This document shows positions 16,523-23,382 of a stretch of DNA of 34,446 bases, piece after piece. This DNA is from Microcaldota archaeon (GTDB lineage Archaea; Micrarchaeota; Micrarchaeia; Anstonellales; Bilamarchaeaceae). The notes under the pieces are model-generated. The model searched no databases. It was given only the letters and a program-made list of their open reading frames with translations, and was not told the DNA's origin. Where the stretch lies: positions 1 to 34,446 of the forward strand of contig JAHJBM010000039.1 in the NCBI GenBank assembly GCA_018813505.1, given 5' to 3'. The stretch's first letter is position 1. Each line of letters starts with the position of its first letter. Made by a program: the position numbers and the translations under genes.

Positions 16523-17275
16523 CTAGTGCAACTGATAAATATCCACATTAAGCATCTTTTTTTCTTGGAGTTGTTTGCAAATATCATTAAGCAGGATTTT
16601 CTTTATTTCTAAATATCTCTCCTTTCCTACTTCGACATTCCCTATTGCATATTGTTTTGCCTTGGTGTTAAAGCAAAACATACAATTGCTTAGATTTTCG
16701 CAATTATGGCAAAAATATGAATCACTACAATTATCGCAATTATCAAGTTCAAAACATCTCTTTAGGTTTGAAGAATGGTAGCAATTGATGCAAAAACTGC
16801 ATGAGAATGCAAGTACTGATCCAAATACATATTCTGATTGTCTTGGCCAAAAACAATAGGCACTATATTTAGTGTCGCAAACAAAAGAGCTTTTGAAGCT
16901 GTAATGCGAATTTATGTATGCGGCTGATTTTTCCATATTGCTATTTTTGCCAAACATGACGTCGGATGTGCCGAATTTTATGTTTTTTAGGGTCTTAGAA
17001 GCATTTGATAAGTTAAGTTGTTCTACCTCTGTTTCTGAAATGTGTGCATTTCCTTGTTCCAGTGCTTCATCCATAAGAAGAAGACGGCCAAGAAGAGCTT
17101 TGTAATATGTAACTGGTGGAGAATATATTGGTTTTTTGCTTATTGGTGATATGCTTTCCAGCGTTGTATCTACATTATTGATCAACCACTCTTCATATGA
17201 TTCCACATCAGAAAACGATGTTCCAAAAAGGATTTTTGTAACCTGTTGGAAAGCAGTTTCTATTTCTTTAATCAT
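16523..17275 (-). CDS. Cys-rich hypothetical protein, paralogue 1
   Basis: Function unknown. The 250 aa product has an alpha-helical N-terminal half (EIETAFQQVTKILFG; ESYEEWLINNVD) and a C-terminal half with about 12 Cys in 75 residues, in repeated short steps such as FCINC, CDNCSDSYFC and CENLSNCMFCFNTK. The regular C-x2-C and C-x5-8-C spacing looks like a Cys-ladder beta-solenoid or multi-zinc ribbon. It ends with a helix after AIGNVEVGKERYLE. The ATG at 17275 is chosen because GGTGG lies just before it and the in-frame GTG at 17284 is part of that site. It overlaps the paralogue upstream by 8 bp, so the two are co-translated. Confidence 0.72.
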   Translation of the reverse strand: MIKEIETAFQQVTKILFGTSFSDVESYEEWLINNVDTTLESISPISKKPIYSPPVTYYKALLGRLLLMDEALEQGNAHISETEVEQLNLSNASKTLKNIKFGTSDVMFGKNSNMEKSAAYINSHYSFKSSFVCDTKYSAYCFWPRQSEYVFGSVLAFSCSFCINCYHSSNLKRCFELDNCDNCSDSYFCHNCENLSNCMFCFNTKAKQYAIGNVEVGKERYLEIKKILLNDICKQLQEKKMLNVDIYQLH

Positions 17276-18035
17276 TAGTACCACCCATTATCTCAACCAA
17301 TGTAGGAACTGATTTTTTTGTTTGTAATGTATCTCGGATTTCAGCAACCAGTTTGGTTTTAAGTGCAGAGTATTTATCTTTTGTTAATTGCAAATTCCCT
17401 ATCATGTTTCTTTTGTTTCTGAGATTAAAAGAGAACATACAATCGTTGCATGCGTCAATATTTGCAGTATAATAGCAATCTGATGAAGTGTATGCGCGCA
17501 CAGTTTCCATACATCTGGTGTTTTGATACATTTCAAGGATTTTTATGCCAAAGCTCCCATCACCGCCGCTATGACAGCCAAACAAATGATTTCCAAAACG
17601 TACCATGCAGGAATATCCAATATATTTGCTGTCATGAATATCTTCAGATTCATAAACAAAAGATGAATTGGAAATTCTGTTTGATAAATAAACCTCTCGT
17701 GAATTTCCAAGGATCACATTTCCTGCATAATAAATGCGTTCATTCAAAGCTTCAATAATTGAATCAGTGTCCTTTACCTGATTTATATTGAGTTTCAATT
17801 GTCCTGTTTTTTTATGATATTGTTCACGCTCGTCATTGCTGATAAATTTAGCTCTATTATATTTCACGTTTAATGGTACAACAACATCCTTGCCAGAAAT
17901 AGCAGATTTGACTTTTTTTCTTTTTTTGATATATCTGAGCAGATAATCTCGATATTCACCAATATCTCCGATTTCATCGCCTAGTAGTATTCTGCATGTT
18001 GATCTCCAGGCTTTGTTGATGTTCTCTATATTCAT
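17268..18035 (-). CDS. Cys-containing hypothetical protein, paralogue 2
   Basis: Function unknown; 255 aa and clearly related to the downstream gene. Matching blocks are NKAWRSTCRILLGDEIGDI versus ETAFQQVTKILFGTSFSDV, SAISGKDVVVPL versus SPISKKPIYSPP, a shared asparagine-rich SRISNSS-like middle, and the end IGNLQLTKDKYSALKTKL versus IGNVEVGKERYLEIKKIL. Far fewer Cys remain here (CMVRFG, FGCHSG, SSDCYY, DACNDCMFSFN), so the pair has diverged into Cys-rich and Cys-poor members. The ATG at 18035 lies about 28 bp from a TATA-like AATATAATAT, suggesting leaderless initiation, and an inverted repeat covers the start codon. Confidence 0.72.
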   Translation of the reverse strand: MNIENINKAWRSTCRILLGDEIGDIGEYRDYLLRYIKKRKKVKSAISGKDVVVPLNVKYNRAKFISNDEREQYHKKTGQLKLNINQVKDTDSIIEALNERIYYAGNVILGNSREVYLSNRISNSSFVYESEDIHDSKYIGYSCMVRFGNHLFGCHSGGDGSFGIKILEMYQNTRCMETVRAYTSSDCYYTANIDACNDCMFSFNLRNKRNMIGNLQLTKDKYSALKTKLVAEIRDTLQTKKSVPTLVEIMGGTND

Positions 18036-18048
18036 ACTAAGAAGTATG
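18033..18048. promoter_or_regulatory. inverted repeat over the start of the Cys-protein operon
   Basis: CATACT-AAGA-AGTATG is a perfect 6+6 inverted repeat. It includes the start codon of paralogue 2 and lies where transcription should begin, about 28 bp from the TATA element. A bound regulator here could block initiation; the HTH_10 protein encoded just upstream is one candidate. Confidence 0.4.
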
Positions 18049-18094
18049 AAAAAACTAGAATATTATATTAGTGCCGTTCTACACCAGTATCAAA

Positions 18095-18799
18095 CTATTT
18101 CTGGAGTTCGATTATCTTAGCAATGGCTGGAAGGAGCTTTTTTTCTGCCTTTCTCAAAAGTTCGCTTGCAGTTGATTCTCCAATATCCATTTTTTCTCCT
18201 ATTTTTGCAATTGAAATTCGTTTTGGAATTTCATAATATCCATAAGAACTTGCAAGTTTCAAAATTTCCATCTGTCTTTTTGTAAGTCCATCTGCGGCAG
18301 ATACAAATTCCAAAAATTCAGTGCGTATATGTTCCTCTGGTCTAATCTTTTCATTATCTTTCAGAAAATGTTTTGATGTAATCTTTATGTTATAGCTATT
18401 ATGTAAAGAATCAACAAATTTCCCAAGCGCATCAAAAGAAGGAGCGAATAACCGTACTTTCTCTATTCCAGCATCATAAATTGGCGTGGAAATAAATGCG
18501 CAGTTAGATGTTCTTAATGCATATGCAGTGCTTTGATCGTCTTTGGTGGTCGTCATAATATCCATTGAATCATTGCTTTTTCTCAATATTTTAACATTAG
18601 AAACCGTATTGTGCGATTCAATGCCGTTAACAAACTGCATTGGATCATCTCCTGAAACAGTGAATAAATGGCATATCTGTTCTTTATGCTGTCCTGCGTC
18701 TGCCAAATAAGTGATTTTAGTATCCTGATATCTTTCTGGTAAATCTGAGCATACGCAATTATGACTATATTCAAGATTTGCAATAAGCGGTTTATGCAT
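18095..18799 (-). CDS. bacterio-opsin-activator-type HTH_10 transcriptional regulator
   Basis: 234 aa regulator. The C-terminal 55 residues, starting LTKRQMEILKLASSYGYYEI and continuing ISIAKIGEKMDIGESTASE, are the Bat-type HTH_10 domain known only from archaea. The N-terminal part (Cys at CVCSDLPERY, then CHLFTVSGDDPMQFV) would be the sensor but matches no domain I can name. A CTTTATAAATAT promoter about 26 bp upstream of the ATG predicts a leaderless mRNA. It lies 59 bp before the Cys-rich pair on the same strand, so it is a likely local regulator of that pair. Confidence 0.85.
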   Translation of the reverse strand: MHKPLIANLEYSHNCVCSDLPERYQDTKITYLADAGQHKEQICHLFTVSGDDPMQFVNGIESHNTVSNVKILRKSNDSMDIMTTTKDDQSTAYALRTSNCAFISTPIYDAGIEKVRLFAPSFDALGKFVDSLHNSYNIKITSKHFLKDNEKIRPEEHIRTEFLEFVSAADGLTKRQMEILKLASSYGYYEIPKRISIAKIGEKMDIGESTASELLRKAEKKLLPAIAKIIELQK

Positions 18800-18911
18800 A
18801 TTATTATTCAGAACAAAAATATTTATAAAGTGGCGTTTTGTGGTGTTTCATAGGAAATCTGTGTAGCTGATCAAAATGATATTTATCCCGAGCCAAAAAA
18901 TTGACTCAGTC

Positions 18912-18974
18912 TATACCGAATCACCGAGATAAACCGTTCAATTGAAAATCGAAAAATCTTCATGGTTCAGTATA
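18912..18974. repeat. inverted-repeat element H, copy 1 (63 nt)
   Basis: Starts TATACCGAATCA and ends TGGTTCAGTATA; the two ends pair with each other. An inner weaker hairpin is centred on TTCAATTGAAAATCGAA. It aligns over its full length with 30267-30328, where the end arms are a perfect 11-bp inverted repeat. Just after it the sequence reads TTCAGTATATACTGAA (18966-18981), a perfect 16-bp palindrome that looks like the start of another unit. It lies in the 302-bp gap between the divergent HTH_10 and abiEi-like genes. Confidence 0.7.
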
Positions 18975-19026
18975 TACTGAAACAAAAAAGATCGTTCAAA
19001 TGACATTATTATCTCTAAATAATATA

Positions 19027-19058
19027 TTTTTATGTAATATCATTAACACTTTTGTTAA
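19027..19058. repeat. palindromic noncoding element P, copy 2 (probable abiE operator)
   Basis: Contains ATTAACACTTTTGTTAAT, an imperfect palindrome directly upstream of the TATA-like GTTTTATTAAT that lies 26 bp before the abiEi-like start codon. AbiEi-type antitoxins are known to bind inverted repeats in their own promoters, so this is the natural operator. The other copy is 2.6 kb away at 16431-16462. Confidence 0.6.
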
Positions 19059-19101
19059 TCCTAATACATAGTTTTATTAATATTATCTCCGAACTGAAGA
19101 T

Positions 19102-19803
19102 ATGGGTATCTATTCTATCCTCGAGAAACTGAGGAAATGCGAGAGAAAAGTGTTTACAACTAACGATATTGCAATAACCGCGAGTTTAAGCAATACCAGT
19201 GCGCGCGTTTATGTCAACCGGATGATAAAAAAAGGTCTGTTAAAACGAGTAGAAGCAGGAAAATACACTATTTCTGAAGATCCTTTTGTTGTTGCATCTC
19301 AACTAATATCCCCCTCATACATCTCATTTTTTACGGCGTTTTATTTGCTAAAGATGGTTCCTCAGGAAATAACTAAGATAACTATCGCAACCTCTAAAAG
19401 AAAGAAACCAATAAATGTTCTTGGCATGAATGTGGAGTTTATACAAATAAAAAAATCAATGATGTTTGGGTTTAGGAAGACAAGACTAATTTCAGGAAAC
19501 AGTTATATAATGCTTGCAGATCCTGAAAAAGCAGCAGTCGATGCGTTATATCGTCCTGGTACGATGCCTATCTCATACCTAAAAGATCTGTTAAAAATGC
19601 TGAACGTAAAAAAATTAGAGGAATATTCACTAAGAACTGGATCAGAAGCAGTATTAAGGCGAATGGGATTTTTGCTGGATAACTGTGGCATTCCACATTC
19701 ATTGAAGCCAAAGTCAAAAAATATCTACTTTCTCAATCCAAAAATACATTGCAAAGGGAAACTTGATAGAAAATGGCGTTTGCATGTTAATGAAGTGATT
19801 TGA
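19102..19803 (+). CDS. AbiEi-like antitoxin/transcriptional regulator
   Basis: 233 aa protein with an N-terminal winged helix (KVFTTNDIAITASLSNTSAR, then KKGLLKRVEAGKYTI) and the AbiEi core (FVVASQLISPSYISFFTAFYLL; then an ADPEKAAVDALYRPG block). In type IV toxin-antitoxin systems this protein represses the operon and counteracts the nucleotidyltransferase toxin without direct binding. The stop overlaps the toxin start (TGATG), so the two are coupled. The ATG is about 26 bp from a TATA-like element, predicting a leaderless transcript. Confidence 0.85.
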   Translation: MGIYSILEKLRKCERKVFTTNDIAITASLSNTSARVYVNRMIKKGLLKRVEAGKYTISEDPFVVASQLISPSYISFFTAFYLLKMVPQEITKITIATSKRKKPINVLGMNVEFIQIKKSMMFGFRKTRLISGNSYIMLADPEKAAVDALYRPGTMPISYLKDLLKMLNVKKLEEYSLRTGSEAVLRRMGFLLDNCGIPHSLKPKSKNIYFLNPKIHCKGKLDRKWRLHVNEVI

Positions 19804-20585
19804 TGATTGGAAATGAAGAATTAACGAATATAGCAAGAATGGGTGGCATGTTACCTCATCAACAGGAGAAACATTATGTTCAAACTATTGTGTTGAAATC
19901 ACTGTTTTCTAACTATAGTAACAAGTTGATTTTCAAGGGAGGGACATCATTATGGTTTTTTCATGGTCTTAGGAGATTTTCAGAAGATCTTGATTTTACG
20001 GCAAAAATCGACGAAATCAATACAAAAAACATAACAACGCAAGTAAATAATGACCTTGCTCTTATGGGTTTGGAAAATGGCATTACTATCTCGGAAATGA
20101 AAAACTCTTTATCTTTCAGAGTTGGTGCAAAAGGGCCTCTTTTTCAGGGAGAACGGGGATCATCATGCTTTGTAAGCGTGGATATAAGTTTCAGGGAAAA
20201 AGTTATTCTGCCATACGAGACTCATGAATATGATCCGCCATACACTGAGATTGGACCTTTTTCAGTTGTTACTATGGATCTAAAGGAAATTTCGGCAGAG
20301 AAAATAAGGGCAATAATGACTAGGGAAAAAGCCAGAGATGTTTATGATCTGTTCTTTCTTTTTAGAAAAGGTCAAATTCCAGATCTTGTACTAATAAACG
20401 AAAAATTAAGCTACTACGAAAAGAAATTCAATTATAAAGAATTTGAGAAAGAGCTAAAGAAAAAGAAAGATATCTGGGATAATGAATTATCCAGTTTGAT
20501 ATTTGGTAAATATTCGGCATTCAAAGAAGTGTCAGATGAAATACTTGGAACAGCGAAGATGTTGAGAAATGAATCTGATATATGA
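19803..20585 (+). CDS. AbiEii/AbiGii-like nucleotidyltransferase toxin
   Basis: 260 aa nucleotidyltransferase toxin. The active-site signature is FKGGTSLWFFHGLRRFSEDL followed by DF, with GGTSLW and the D-x-D pair (EDLDF) for metal and NTP binding; a later SAEKIRAIMTREKARDVYDL carries the conserved Lys/Arg/Asp. Relatives modify tRNA acceptor ends or related targets with NTPs. The ATG at 19803 shares one base with the antitoxin stop; the preceding in-frame TTG is discarded. This completes a type IV toxin-antitoxin operon, probably for phage or plasmid defence. Confidence 0.88.
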   Translation: MIGNEELTNIARMGGMLPHQQEKHYVQTIVLKSLFSNYSNKLIFKGGTSLWFFHGLRRFSEDLDFTAKIDEINTKNITTQVNNDLALMGLENGITISEMKNSLSFRVGAKGPLFQGERGSSCFVSVDISFREKVILPYETHEYDPPYTEIGPFSVVTMDLKEISAEKIRAIMTREKARDVYDLFFLFRKGQIPDLVLINEKLSYYEKKFNYKEFEKELKKKKDIWDNELSSLIFGKYSAFKEVSDEILGTAKMLRNESDI

Positions 20586-20652
20586 TTTCGAAACAGGGGA
20601 ACTGGAAACCCATAAGCTTAACCTTAAAATTACCTCTGCACATATCTATATT

Positions 20653-20872
20653 GGGCTAGAGCGGGGCTAGGGGTCCCGGCACCACACATCCCCTTAGGTG
20701 GCTCGAAGACTCAGGGCGTTTTGCCATGGGTACATGCCCAGTTCCTTAAGCGTTGAGGTTCTGCCTCATGTGATGGGAGATTGCATGAACTTGGTCAGAT
20801 CGGAAGAAGCAGCCATAAGTGTTCTGTCTCATGCTCGTGAGATCCAGAGCGGAGTGTATAGGTTCTGGCTCC
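20653..20872 (+). ncRNA. signal recognition particle RNA (archaeal 7S RNA)
   Basis: GC-rich 220-nt gene. The SRP54-binding helix 8 is seen as GAACTTGGTCAGATCGGAAG followed by AAGCAGCC: a GGAA tetraloop region, the asymmetric AGCAG loop, and flanking strands GAACTT and AAGTGTTC that pair. The 5' domain has GGGGTCCC and GGTGGCTCGAAGACTCAGGGC as in archaeal SRP Alu domains. The ends pair: GGGCTAGAGC (20653-20662) with GTTCTGGCTC (20862-20871), ten base pairs counting G-U. A TTAAAAT element about 26 bp upstream fits transcription from 20653. The partner receptor gene ftsY lies in this window at 28262. Confidence 0.88.
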
Positions 20873-20904
20873 TTGTATTCTTGTCAGGGCTAACTGAGTG
20901 CCTT

Positions 20905-20976
20905 CAAACTTTTAGGAAAAGTTTGATCAAAACTGATTCTTGTTTTGTATCAAAACGAGTTCTCGTTTTTTGTTTT
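20905..20976 (+). terminator. two hairpins with T-run after the SRP RNA
   Basis: Hairpin 1 is CAAACTTTT-AGG-AAAAGTTTG (20905-20925), nine perfect pairs. Hairpin 2 is AAAACGAG-TT-CTCGTTTT (20952-20969), eight perfect pairs, running into TTGTTTT. The second looks like an intrinsic terminator, which is not the usual archaeal signal (T-runs alone), so its role is uncertain. The rest of 20876-21070 is AT-rich with no gene seen. Confidence 0.4.
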
Positions 20977-21105
20977 GGAATCGCTAGTCTATAGTCTTTT
21001 TTGTTCAGAACCGAAAACCTATAACTCAAAACCTTTTAAGTAAACAGTAATTGTTTAAGATAAACAGAATTGCTCCGTCTGGGATTCGAACCCAGGTCGA
21101 TGGAG

Positions 21106-21175
21106 AACTTTGCATCTTTTTAGGAAAAAGCTGCACCAAAAACTTGTTGATGCAACTTTTTTTCAAAAAGTTGCT
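21106..21175 (-). other. tRNA-Glu intron 2, canonical position 37/38 (70 nt)
   Basis: Removing it restores a 7-nt anticodon loop. The junctions form a textbook bulge-helix-bulge: GTGGA-CTTT-CAA-GCA against TGC-AAAG-TTC-TCCAT, with a 4-bp central helix and two 3-nt bulges. The intron interior folds on itself through GCAACTTTTT and AAAAAGTTGC. Confidence 0.85.
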
Positions 21176-21200
21176 TGAAAGTCCACTATCCTTGGCCGGT

Positions 21201-21283
21201 CTGTCTAACAATTTTGACTGTTCATATCTCAAGGCTTTTTAGTGAAGGTTTTTGCCCTGAGTTTTTATGAGTCAAAAAAGTTC
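21201..21283 (-). other. tRNA-Glu intron 1, non-canonical position in the D-loop (83 nt)
   Basis: It interrupts the D-loop between ...GTCTAG and ACCGGCC.... The junctions form a 4-bp helix GTCT/AGAC with 3-nt bulges AGG and AGA and an inner AAC/GTT helix, a relaxed bulge-helix-bulge. Without its removal the acceptor stem and D-arm of the tRNA cannot form. Confidence 0.8.
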
Positions 21284-21300
21284 CTAGACGAACGGAGCGA

Positions 21301-21873
21301 TTATTTTATTGCACTCATGATATCCGAATGAATAGTTCTGATATCACGATTAGCATCAATCATATGCCAATTAGTGGTTAAAAATCTTTCCTCGCAGAGT
21401 TTTGCGAAATTTGAACGCACTTTTTCAAGATAATTTATGTTTTCTTCATACCTGTCAAGTTCTTTCTGCTTCTTTTTTCTTCTCTGAGATTCTTCAGCAG
21501 ATATATCTAGCAATATCACCAAATCCGGTTTCAAATAGCCCACAGATTCGATTATCTTTTTCCCCTCATTGTGTGAAATTCCATCAACTTCATAGGCAAG
21601 GGTGGAAAAAACATATCTATCAAGAATCACTGTTTTTCCTTGATCTAATGCCTTTTTCACATTCTGTTGATCATCTGCAATATCTGCAAGAAACAGTAAA
21701 AACAGCGCCTTTGAATCTACATGTGCTTTTTTCTCAAGATAATCATTTAGTGTTTTATACTTGGATGTTGGGTACTTGAATATAATTGCATTTTCAGTTA
21801 CCTCTTTCAAAAGCTCTATTTGGGTAGATTTTCCAGTTCCATCCACTCCTTCGACGACAATTAATCTGCTCAT
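21301..21873 (-). CDS. tmk: thymidylate kinase
   Basis: dTMP kinase converting dTMP to dTDP for DNA synthesis. The 190 aa protein begins SRLIVVEGVDGTGKSTQIEL with the P-loop GVDGTGKS, has the DR-Y motif in VILDRYVFSTLAYEVDG, and a LID-like basic stretch EESQRRKKKQKELDRYE. The length is a little short of the bacterial enzyme and usual for archaea. It is transcribed away from pyrB; both are pyrimidine genes. Its stop codon lies next to the 5' end of the tRNA-Glu gene on the same strand. Confidence 0.93.
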   Translation of the reverse strand: MSRLIVVEGVDGTGKSTQIELLKEVTENAIIFKYPTSKYKTLNDYLEKKAHVDSKALFLLFLADIADDQQNVKKALDQGKTVILDRYVFSTLAYEVDGISHNEGKKIIESVGYLKPDLVILLDISAEESQRRKKKQKELDRYEENINYLEKVRSNFAKLCEERFLTTNWHMIDANRDIRTIHSDIMSAIK

Positions 21874-21957
21874 ATGTAAACACCGTAAAATTATTGCATC
21901 CTAAGATCACCATCAAGGGATATAAATCTACTTTCTCAATAGTATATGGTGCAATAA

Positions 21958-22848
21958 ATGGATCTAATTTCTATAAGAGATTTGGAAAAGAAGGAGATAA
22001 AAGAGATCCTTGATTCTGCTGAAGAAATCGAGGCTGGGAAGAAAAAACCTGATTTGCATGGAAAAATACTTGCAACCCTTTTTTTCGAACCGTCTACACG
22101 GACGAAATTATCATTCCAATCAGCAGCCATGCGATGTGGGATGCAGACCTTGGATTTCTCTCCTGAGACAAGCTCATTGAAAAAAGGCGAAAGTTTTCAT
22201 GATACTATAAAAACCGTGGAAGGTTATGCAGATGTGCTTGCAATAAGACATCCAAAAGAAGGTGCAGTAAGGCTTGCAGCAGATGTGATATCAAAACCAG
22301 TTGTAAATGGCGGAGATGGTGGAAACCAACACCCAACACAGACTCTCATAGATCTATTCTCCATAAGAAAAATCAAGGGAAAAATGGAACAACTAAATGT
22401 GACTTTGATGGGTGATTTGAAACATGCAAGAACAATGCGATCACTTGTTTATGGGTTGGCCATGTTTGGTTCTAATGTAACTCTTGTTTCTCCAAAAGGC
22501 CTTGAGATGGATTCTACATATCTCGAGGAAGTAAGCAAGAAATTTGGTCTTAATGTCAAGATGAAAGACAAGCCGGAATATGCTGATGCAGATGTGCTTT
22601 ATGTATGCAGAATACAAGCAGAACGATTCGCAGATCCTTACGAAGCAAAAAGCGTGCAGGCAAAATTCATGATAAAAAAGGAAGATCTGAAAGACGCGAA
22701 AAAAGACCTTGCGATTTTACATCCATTGCCAAAAATAAATGAAATCGAGAATTCAATAGATGAGATGCCACAGGCGCAATATTTCAAACAAGCACATTAT
22801 GGAGTGCCACTTAGAATGGCTGTGCTTGAGCACGTAATGAAAAGGTGA
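21958..22848 (+). CDS. pyrB: aspartate carbamoyltransferase catalytic subunit
   Basis: Catalyses carbamoyl phosphate plus aspartate to N-carbamoyl aspartate, the committed step of pyrimidine synthesis. The carbamoyl-phosphate signature FFEPSTRTKLSFQSA is near residue 40, HPKEGA and NQHPTQTLIDLF follow in the hinge, and the aspartate domain contains YVCRIQAERF and ILHPLPK. The length (296 aa) is slightly short but complete. GATATAAATC upstream is the likely TATA element. The regulatory chain gene follows after 5 bp. Confidence 0.96.
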   Translation: MDLISIRDLEKKEIKEILDSAEEIEAGKKKPDLHGKILATLFFEPSTRTKLSFQSAAMRCGMQTLDFSPETSSLKKGESFHDTIKTVEGYADVLAIRHPKEGAVRLAADVISKPVVNGGDGGNQHPTQTLIDLFSIRKIKGKMEQLNVTLMGDLKHARTMRSLVYGLAMFGSNVTLVSPKGLEMDSTYLEEVSKKFGLNVKMKDKPEYADADVLYVCRIQAERFADPYEAKSVQAKFMIKKEDLKDAKKDLAILHPLPKINEIENSIDEMPQAQYFKQAHYGVPLRMAVLEHVMKR

Positions 22849-22853
22849 TTTTG

Positions 22854-23294
22854 ATGAGTACACTCAATGTTGATACAATTGATATGGGGACCGTTGTAGA
22901 CCATATAAAAGCAGGAAAAGGGGGGAAAGTCTTGGAAATCCTTGGCATTGACAAAGATTACAAGCATCGAATTGCCCTGGTCATGAATGTGGCGAGTAAA
23001 AAAGGCGGTACAAAAGATATTGTAAAAATACAGGGGAAAATTGTGGATGATAAAACTGCGAATCTTATAGCACTCATTTCTCCTGGCGCAACAATCAATA
23101 TTATCAAGGACGAAAAAGTAAGCAAGAAATTCAGGGTAGAATTGCCTGAAAAACTTGATGGCCTTGGTACATGTCCGAATCCAAATTGCATAACAAATAT
23201 TGAGCAATGCAAAAACTCGTTCACAAAAGTTGATGGTGCAAATTATCGATGCCATTATTGCGAAAGGAAATTCCAGGCTGATGAGCTGGCATGA
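22854..23294 (+). CDS. pyrI: aspartate carbamoyltransferase regulatory subunit
   Basis: Allosteric chain that binds nucleotides and assembles PyrB trimers into the holoenzyme. The N-terminal allosteric domain contains VDHIKAGKGGKVLEILGI, and the C-terminal zinc domain has four Cys in CPNPNC and CHYC. The length (146 aa) is standard. The ATG at 22854 follows AGGTGA, which overlaps the pyrB stop; the in-frame GTG at 22845 belongs to that binding site. The regulatory chain suggests feedback control by CTP/ATP. Confidence 0.95.
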   Translation: MSTLNVDTIDMGTVVDHIKAGKGGKVLEILGIDKDYKHRIALVMNVASKKGGTKDIVKIQGKIVDDKTANLIALISPGATINIIKDEKVSKKFRVELPEKLDGLGTCPNPNCITNIEQCKNSFTKVDGANYRCHYCERKFQADELA

Positions 23295-23382
23295 TCCAAT
23301 ATTCAAAAAACACTGCCACATTCTTTCATCTTTTTTACCATACTCCAGACATATACATTTTTAAACACGAATAAACCTAGTT

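Larger units (their letters stand above)
21071..21298 (-). tRNA. tRNA-Glu (anticodon TTC) with two introns
   Basis: The mature tRNA is assembled from three exons: 21298-21284 (15 nt), 21200-21176 (25 nt) and 21105-21071 (35 nt), giving 75 nt. Acceptor strands GCTCCGT and ACGGAGC pair fully, the T arm is CTGGGTTCGAATCCCAG, the anticodon stem GTGGA/TCCAT encloses CTTTCAC with anticodon TTC, and the D-loop CCGGCC matches archaeal tRNA-Glu. The discriminator is A. The 5' end lies only 2 bp after the tmk stop codon, so the tRNA is probably processed from a tmk cotranscript or uses a promoter inside tmk. Confidence 0.9.

Noticed and set aside
20698-20994. 98-codon open frame on the plus strand
   Set aside because: It covers the SRP RNA, whose helix 8 and terminal pairing explain the sequence.
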